Assembly: GCA_965153455.1 (NCBI GenBank) | Contig: OZ234497.1 | Location: 17,415,872 to 17,479,871, forward strand | Length of the DNA: 64,000 nucleotides | Reading direction: 5' to 3' | Source of the DNA: Sphagnum compactum | Lineage: Eukaryota; Bryophyta; Sphagnopsida; Sphagnales | Part shown: piece after piece, positions 57,360 to 64,000 of the stretch | Layout of the letters: each line of letters starts with the position of its first letter | How positions within the stretch are numbered: position 1 is the stretch's first letter | Made by a program: the position numbers and the translations under genes | Notes under the pieces: generated by a model | The model's database searches: none | Told to the model about the DNA's origin: nothing | Seen by the model: only the letters and a program-made list of their open reading frames with translations

Positions 57360-59190
57360 ATGGGGAAGGAGGAGGGAGATGGAGCAGGAGTGGGTGGGTG
57401 GTTGTTTGGTAAGGGAGTTGGAGGGCCGGTGCTGTTTGGGGATGTGGGAAGTCAGGCGAAAGATCTTGTATACAAGGGGTTTGTTGCAGGGCACATGCTG
57501 ATGATCTCTTGCTTAGGTCCCGTTGGTTCGACTTTGACCAGCACGGCTTCCATCACGCAGGATGTCACAGTGGGTATCGTCTCCGCTAGTTTTCGGGATG
57601 GCAACACTAAGCATGATCTTTCGTTTGATACCGCGGGCACCCAAGTATATTGCTTCTTAACCTCCCTTGCTCAATTGTTGAGGATTGATATTGTCTGGCG
57701 AGAAGCTTTGGGGGGATTCTGTTTGGACTTTTTGCTGTTGCAATCTGATCTGTTCTCTATCACTCACTCCACCATTTGATAGCCGAAGCTCTTGTAAGTC
57801 TGGTGTATGACCAGACCTGCTCTCATCTGGTCTAATCCCTCTTGTCGAGAAGAGGACTCCGTCCAACTCTTTACTTGTTGCATCTTATATGTCATATCTT
57901 AGATTGTGAGGTTCTGTTTAATTGCCACACTTCCAGTAACTAGTTTGGTATCCATTCTGAGCGGCATCTAGAATGCAATCCAGAAGGTGGGTGTGAACGT
58001 CGAGCTATCTGCAGGCCTTTCCACTGGCATATTGACTCGATGATCAAAGCAGAGAGTGTTGCTGTGACCAAAGTACCTATTGCCAGAGTGTGAGAGAAGA
58101 TTAGGGAGATCTGAGTTTAGGGTTTTTTGATTGTGTGCAGATAAATGCTTCCACAACTTACACCAATTTTGGTGTGCCAGGTGTGACGGCAGGAGTGCAA
58201 ACATCTTTTCCTGGTGGAGTGAATGAAGGCAAAGCACATGTACGGTCCTTGCTCAATATTTGTGACACAATATTGTGTTTTGTGTGCACAATTCTGATTT
58301 CCAGCCTTGAGTCCTGGAGAGTGTCACAAAACCATCTTGCAGAAGCACTTAACTAGAGGAGTCACAATATTTCGGTGGAACACGTATTCCTGGTGATGTA
58401 TCATCTTATGTCTGGAAATTTCTCACAAGCAGTCTTGCATGTGCTTGACTGATCCATCAAAGCTTTTGTTCTCACTGTGTGTATGACTGTGTGCACAGGT
58501 GCACTATCATCATGATTTTGCAGCACTAGGTGCAAAGGTTCATGGCCTCAAAGTAGCACCTGAGGTTGAACTATCTGCAAACATAGGCTCTCAGAAGCTA
58601 TATGTGGGGGGCTCTGTTCTGTACAATACACAGTTGAGAACAATTGGAATGACTAAAGCTGGTAAAACTGTAAAACCATATCCAGGCACCTATTCTTCTT
58701 AGGAGCATTTGTTTGATCCTGTTCAAGCTAATTCAGTATTTTTCTGAGGAAAGCTGATATGATGTATTCTTTACAATGAGTCATTCATAGGACTCTGTGG
58801 GCAGTAATGATAACAATGTGATGGTGAACAGGGTTTGGATTCACAACACCTGAGTTCACAGCAGCTGCAATTGTTGATCCTTTGATCGACAAAAGTATTG
58901 ATGTATATGTAACACGCTTCCTCTCCCCAAGTTGTCAAGTAGGAGCGCACATCAATCGCTTGCAAGACAAAGGATTGACAGCAGCCAAAGTGGCAGGATC
59001 TTACATCTGGGATAAGCACACTATTGTAAAGGCAAGATTTGATGACAAGGGCATAGTTGCGGGTCTGCTCCAATATTCACCAAATCCACTCATTACTTTC
59101 AGCCTTTTTGCAGAGCTCAATTCAAGGGACTTAAAAGCACATCCCAATGTTGGTTTGAGCTTGTCACTGTTTGCTGGTGCTGCTAGCTGA
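57360..59190 (+). CDS. Voltage-dependent anion channel (mitochondrial porin)
   Basis: Four exons (57360-57644, 58141-58239, 58499-58661, 58832-59190) give 301 aa, all GT-AG. The start is GPVLFGDVGSQAKDLVYKGF, equivalent to the VDAC N-terminal helix and first strand, preceded by a Gly-rich extension of about 22 residues (MGKEEGDGAGVGGWLFGKG). Alternating beta strands follow, including LYVGGSVLYNTQ, FGFTTPEFTAAAIV, CQVGAHINR, HTIVKARFDDKGIVAGLLQY and PNVGLSLSLF at the C-terminus. VDACs form the beta-barrel for metabolites in the outer mitochondrial membrane. The sequence is clearly diverged from canonical plant VDACs of about 276 aa. Junction KAH|VHYHHDF aligns with the usual VDAC strand. The gene could be a specialised paralogue. 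Frame continuity supports function. Confidence 0.87.
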
Positions 59191-59809
59191 ACAGATTGGG
59201 AAAATGCCTCTCTTTCTGTTTGTAGCTGAAAGTCATATGCAATACAAATTTCACAGTGACTGTTTTGAAATCATCTGGGTAGCAGTTGCAAATTTTCTAA
59301 AGTTGAAAAATGAGTAAGCTCTGGAAGCTTGAATGTACCTTGACATTAATTCTTCACATATTCTCTGGCTAACAAGTTTATGGAATATTGAGATAAATTC
59401 ATGATGTGCTTTCATTTAGGAAACATAAAATGAATTTTTGTCTTCTTATTGAATGGATTATCTTTGCACATATAGAGATAACCACATTGTTAGCTTGACA
59501 TGTTCTAATGGTCAGAAGGGGACAACCAAATCGTCCTTGGACAACTCAAGAATACCTGTGTTTTCCTGGTGTTGGTTGACTTAGGACTATGTTTTGTCAT
59601 TGGGTTATACACCTGGCAGCTCTTGTAACTACTAGCAAGTTTCATGGTGGCTGTGATCACTGGGCTGATGCTTTCATGGTTGATGGAGGTCTGCTTAACA
59701 GATGTTCAGGGTGAAGGAGGTGCAAACCATTACCCTCTATGGAGGCCTTTCTATGCCTTCGACTTAAATCGTTGGTTGTACACAGGGGCATGCAAAAACT
59801 AAGTGAGCC

Positions 59810-60600
59810 TACCCTCACAATTCTGTTGCTGCTTGGATGAGGATACTATTGACTTTCTATAATTAGCTATGCAAGTGCTAGTATACATTGTGACTAAGCC
59901 TTGCGAACTGCTTAGGGAAATGTGACAGAAATGCAATATGCAAATTTGCATGCCATTGTTTGCTCATAGTTTTGAGCAGAGTATTAAACACTTAATTTAC
60001 ACTTCCTGGTGCTGATGAAGTCAGTGGAGGAATAATGGCAGCTATTCACTGCCATTCGCGCTGAAGGTGATGTGATTGTCACTTGCAAAGTATCAGGCCA
60101 AGGTAATAATCTCACTCATCCTGATCATGTTTGCTGGGTTGACTGGAACTGATAAATTAGTTAATTTCAAAGTGTCTTTGTCTGCAATGTCATTGACATT
60201 GATGATTGGAGGAGAACAGGGTTTGGATCCATAACAAGTTATGGATGTCCACTACCAACATACCAGTGAGCATGGATTACTTCTGCTATGTTTGCTACCA
60301 ATGGTCACAATTCCCTGATATCCACGGAATGAAGTTTACCCTTCACAAGCTTTGCTGTAACTTGAATGAGGATGTTATTGACACTTTGGATTAGCTATGT
60401 CAATTGAATGCTAGCCAATGTCACAATTGAGGCTACCTCTTGCTTCAGGAAATGACAGAAACTCAGAATGCAGGTCTTTGTAGAGTGGCTTGCCTGAAGT
60501 TTTGTCAGACTATTAAACCCACTGTCAGGAGCTGATGAAGTTAGTGGGGAGTCATGGCATCTCATCACTGTTTTCTATGTTGAAGTTGAAGGTTTGACAC
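59810..60600 (+). repeat. Diverged tandem pair of the dispersed repeat family
   Basis: 59815-60110 and about 60345-60600 share, in order: TGGATGAGGAT(A/G)(C/T)TATTGAC, TTAGCTATG, TGACAGAAA, AGTATTAAAC or GACTATTAAAC, GAGCTGATGAAGTTAGTGG or GTGCTGATGAAGTCAGTGG, and GAAGGT. Period is about 530 bases. These are the longest copies of the family in the window. Confidence 0.7.
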
Positions 60601-61996
60601 TTTCTGGATGACTCTCAAGAGGTTTTGATCATACTCATTGTTGGGTTACTGTAGAGTTTTCTCTGCATCTGATAGACATGATATCTACTAGGTAAGAATT
60701 GTAAGAACCACGTAGATCTAATGTGCTCAAAGTTTAAGACCTAGTCAACAGAGCCAGCACTGCTTTGCCCTGTTTTAATTCACATTGGAGAGAGCAGCTC
60801 TACAGTGAGTTTGGAGGTGATGGAACAATTCATGTCATGTAACGATACAACCTATATTTGGAGAAAATCCAGGAAATGCAGAACCCAAAAGTTCAAAAGT
60901 TCAGATGTAAATCTGTTTGTGTCAAGGCTTGAAGAACGGAAAGAGGGAGTGTCTATTGGTCGAAGGAAAGATTTGACACCTGCAGATAGAATTGAGGGTG
61001 CACTGGAAGTACTAGGAATGCACAGTTGTGTGGAGCTCATTGAAAAGCGGGACATTGTTGTTAGAAAGTGACACAAGATATAGAACTGTCTGGCATCTTT
61101 TGGAAACCAATAGTGGGCAATCAACACAAATCAATAGACAACAATCTTGGCAAATGTTTGCTCTACATGCAATTGATATGGCAACCAATGGAATCAATAT
61201 TTATGGCAGAATGATTGCAAGAGCAAAATTGTAACAGCAGATCAGTGTGTCCTAAGTTGCAACGGCAAGCAATCAACTATTCAGAACTATGCTTCCTCAG
61301 TGTCATGGCTACCATGGCAACAACAACCATAGAACCAGCAAGAGTAATGACAAGACAGAAGACACAAAGGAAAAAAAAGAATAGAAAAGCAAGAAAGATA
61401 AGACCAAGAAACTAATGAAGTGACTAGTATCTTTTTGCTGTGAACTGTGGTAAACTGGTAAGATTCCAACAGCATCTGTATCAGAGACTAAAAGAATCCA
61501 TGTATATTTCATTTCAAAGATTTGTTTGGATTGCTTACAGTAATGGCCTCAAATGCCTCAAATGGGTATCTGCAGGAAGAAGGAATTGGTTAAATTGGCC
61601 TCAAATAATGGACTCAAATCAGCTGCTAGTGTTTGCACTATGTGAGCTGCCAGGCCTCTGATGAAGATACTGGAATTGCAAAAGAACAATTGCTGTGCAT
61701 ACTTACCAATCTCTGTGCTGCATCAGAACAGAGTAATCTGTCTGTTCCTCCAGAAATCCCCTTGAAAGTTCTGTGCTGCATCAGATTTGAGGTTCATTAA
61801 TCACAAAGTTTCCTCACTGTACAAATAGTTTGGAAGCACAACTTTTCAGTATTCCATTGTTACAGAGACACCGGTACTGAAGCCAATACGTTGAACAGTT
61901 GATGCTTCCTGGAGTAGGTAAGCATCAGCTACTTGCTCAGCTTTGACAGCAATATATCCATAAGATTACACTTTGAAGGTAACTATAATGTCAGTT

Positions 61997-62105
61997 CTGT
62001 CCCAAAAAAAAAAAAAAACAAATGTTACCAGAATGAGCACAGTCATAACCTTGTCACAAAGTATCAGACCATCACCTTCATCATGAATGGCAGCTTCCAA
62101 CAAAA
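61997..62105 (-). repeat. Dispersed repeat copy next to a poly-A tract
   Basis: CCC followed by a run of about 15 A, then CAGTCATAACCTTGTCACAA, then CAGACCATCACCTTCATCAT. The same order, including the CCCA(n) run, occurs at 30045-30140. Confidence 0.75.
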
Positions 62106-63146
62106 CTAAATTCATACAAGGAGAATGAGTCTGGTGATAACCTTACAACTTCAGATACTAAGCGGAAGCTTTACCAACCCTCTTTCAGATTCTGGTGCAA
62201 AGAATTCAAGATCAAGGAGTTGTATATAACTAGTAGCAAAATAAGTGAAAACCCACTCAAGTGCAAGCTCATGATATATCAACAAGTAGTGAGACTAGCC
62301 TTTCGGACACATACAGCAATCCAACTCACATGATGTCAGAAATGCTCACCTTCTTGCAATTTGTTGGTGGAAGATTCAAAACACTGATTCAAGATGGCAG
62401 TCCCCCAACTGTGTGTCATGAATTAGAATTGCACCATAAGCATGTATGCAATTTGGCAATTCTCACTATTTTCAATCTCATAAATCTTGTGACTGTCTCC
62501 TCAGACGATGACAGGGATATCTGTCCAAGTTTCATCAGGAATTCCCTAGGGTTGTGGCTGGATTCAGCCACTCTCGGACGTATTTTTAATGTTCGATTGA
62601 TCTGGAGTGTCAGTCTCCTCCTTAGCCGTGACCCCCAAGTGTTGTAAACAAATGATGCATCATCTGTTGCATCATCTGGTACATCCTGTGATTCTGGGTT
62701 TTCCCAAATCTTTGCTCCACATTTGGGTTCATCGGCTCTTTGATTCCCAACATCGGCCCCTCTTCTACTGGACAACGATTCCCAAGGCATGCGTGTTTCA
62801 AGGGCGATTTGGTTGCTCAGGGTAAGTGCCAAATGGGAAGACTGTTGAGGACCGTAAACCCTAAATCCTGAACTGAGAGATTTATGATTCTGTAGGGTTA
62901 GTAGGAGATTTTGCCAAGAGCAGATAGAAGATCGCTTTCCTCACACGCCATCGCAGCTAAGAACGAAGAAGTTTGCAGCAGCTTGGTTTGCACCGTCTTC
63001 TCGCACTGGTTTCGATCTACTTCCACGGGTACGTATCGGTGTTCCGATGTCTCTATACTTCTTTCTGTCCTTTCTTTTTCTATCGATGTTGTGGTGGTCG
63101 TGAAAGTGCTTGTTGTTTGACTCCACTAGGTCGGGGCAAATTCGAG

Positions 63147-64000
63147 ATGCCTTATGATTTGGCGGTGGGCGTTTCTCAAGCTTTGCTGAGCACCACAAAG
63201 AAAACGGCTAGCATGGGAACATCCGGGAAGAAAGCTTTGCAGCGGCTTCTACAGCCGTCAACGGAGCTGCTATCGAAGGTCATGCTCGTGGGCCGGCCAA
63301 ACGTCGGAAAATCGGCTCTGTTCAACAGGTGTGCAAGCGTGGATTCCGCAATGCAACACAGCGTCGGTCGTTTTGGGTCGCTAGCATTTTCGTAGCTTTG
63401 CATGATGCTGCAGTAAAGAAATGGTCTAGGTTGTGGACGCATGATCGGCATCTCAAAAGTTGCTGTGACCATTATAGCAATCCAACGGAAGTCCAGAAAA
63501 ATGGGCCTCAGGATGCAGTAGTGGAATCGGGATGGAAAACATTCTCCTTCTTCTAACATGATGGATCAGCAGTGTTCTCTATCCCGTAGTGGTCTAGATT
63601 GTTGTGTTCATTTCACAAAATGGCTGTATTCGTAAGAACAAACCCAGAAACACTGCGTGGAAGTCCCTTGATTCTTTTCAGATGCAAGCAAACATAGCAG
63701 CATGTTCACAGACCTGGATTCTGTGACATGTTAGGATTAGAGGCAAGAGATAACTGGAATTTAGCAGCGAGTTTTCAATTTGGGCTTCCTTCAAACACTA
63801 TGGTGTCTGTCTTTGTCTGCTTCATAGCTTAATGAAACTTGGAACCGATTCTGCTAGTTTCAAAACTAGGTGCAGCTAGCTGCCAAAATGATGCGAATGA
63901 GGATTCTTTAAATGCACCACAATCTGCTCCTAATACCATTAATCCACATGAGTATGATTGGTGTATGGATGGCAGATTTTGGGATTTACCAAAGGATGTG
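63147..64000 (+). CDS. Der/EngA-type GTPase, 5' part (truncated by window)
   Basis: The first coding exon is 63147-63328 (61 aa, ending in phase 2 at AACAG|GTGTGC). It begins MPYDLAVGVSQALLSTTKKT and carries the P-loop in VMLVGRPNVGKSALFNR (residues 45-61), characteristic of Der/EngA and related ribosome-assembly GTPases of organelles. The expected next segment (switch I with the double-GTPase repeat) is not seen before the window end. An open stretch from about 63890 to 64000 (NPHEYDWCMDGRFWDLPKD) has no clear Der similarity and may be intron or another exon. The N-terminus is not strongly transit-peptide-like, so an upstream start cannot be excluded. The upstream leader frame lacks an ATG. 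Confidence 0.7.

Larger units (their letters stand above)
59191..63146. other. Repeat-rich spacer between VDAC and the Der-type GTPase
   Basis: Apart from the repeats listed separately, no gene is supported. The 88-codon frame at 60805-61071 opens with GTG, not ATG, and has no recognised family. The last part (62850-63146) holds the leader of the GTPase gene. AAACCCTAAA at about 62859 is a telobox, and a probable 5' UTR intron runs from the donor GTACGT at about 63029 to an AG near 63130. Confidence 0.5.

Noticed and set aside
57985-58030. Extra VDAC exon inside intron 1 (resembles the GTCGAGCTATCTGCAGG part of exon 3)
   Set aside because: Including it breaks the strand register seen when exon 1 is joined directly to exon 2.
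60190-60260. Second copy of VDAC exon 4 (ACAGGGTTTGGAT-like stretch)
   Set aside because: Only about 20 bases resemble the exon boundary. Surrounding sequence does not encode porin strands.
60805-61071. 88-codon + frame as a small gene
   Set aside because: It begins with GTG, has no recognised family and sits between repeat copies. Kept only as spacer.
62911-63028. Coding exon upstream of the Der-type GTPase ATG
   Set aside because: The frame has no ATG, opening only with TTG. It ends at a good donor, so a 5' UTR exon is more likely.

Overview
The window is nuclear DNA of a land plant. Genes have GT-AG introns and UTR introns. One gene is a nuclear-encoded chloroplast EF-Tu with a transit peptide. 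Several genes carry telobox (AAACCCTAA-type) motifs near their 5' ends, and the AT-rich spacers hold decayed Copia elements. Compact genes with short introns in AT-rich spacers would suit a bryophyte or other non-seed plant, but this is an inference and I cannot name the species.

Layout. 1-9000 is AT-rich and gene-free apart from a broken ABCF-type ATPase pseudogene (about 6545-7176) and simple or tandem repeats. 9203-11692 (+) is a NudC/BOBBER-type chaperone in six exons. 13079-17389 (+) is a six-exon gene joining an N-terminal BTB/POZ domain to a C-terminal trihelix (Myb/SANT-like) domain. Tandem repeats at 18283-18680 and a triplicated roughly 160-bp module at 18898-19378 precede the chloroplast EF-Tu gene (19407-21065, +, two exons). 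21066-24768 is intergenic and holds an AATTC-type palindromic tract, a strong foldback and a dispersed repeat. 24769-26262 (-) is an intronless HSP20-like (alpha-crystallin) protein. 29603-33442 (-) is an eight-exon organellar formyltetrahydrofolate deformylase. 33443-45109 is transposon-rich spacer containing a complete-ended but internally deleted Copia element (39520-43280, with LTRs, TSD, PBS and PPT) and a possible Helitron end. 45110-51835 (-) is a 17-exon NSUN2/TRM4-type tRNA cytosine-5 methyltransferase. 51836-57359 is spacer with a 68-bp perfect tandem duplication, a Copia gag remnant and 1.4 kb of quasi-periodic AT-rich DNA. 57360-59190 (+) is a divergent VDAC/porin. 59191-63146 is repeat-rich spacer. 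63147 to the window end (+) is the first coding exon of a Der/EngA-type GTPase, cut by the window edge.

The genes do not form a pathway. Most are housekeeping functions: organelle translation, folate C1 metabolism, RNA modification, mitochondrial porin, protein folding and ribosome-assembly GTPase. The most unusual coding item is the BTB-trihelix fusion. The most unusual non-coding items are the promoter triplication before tufA, the foldback near 23.4 kb, a repeat family found in introns and spacers, and up to three introns with GCAAGT donors. All exon models were read by eye from frame continuity and splice consensus, with no transcript data.
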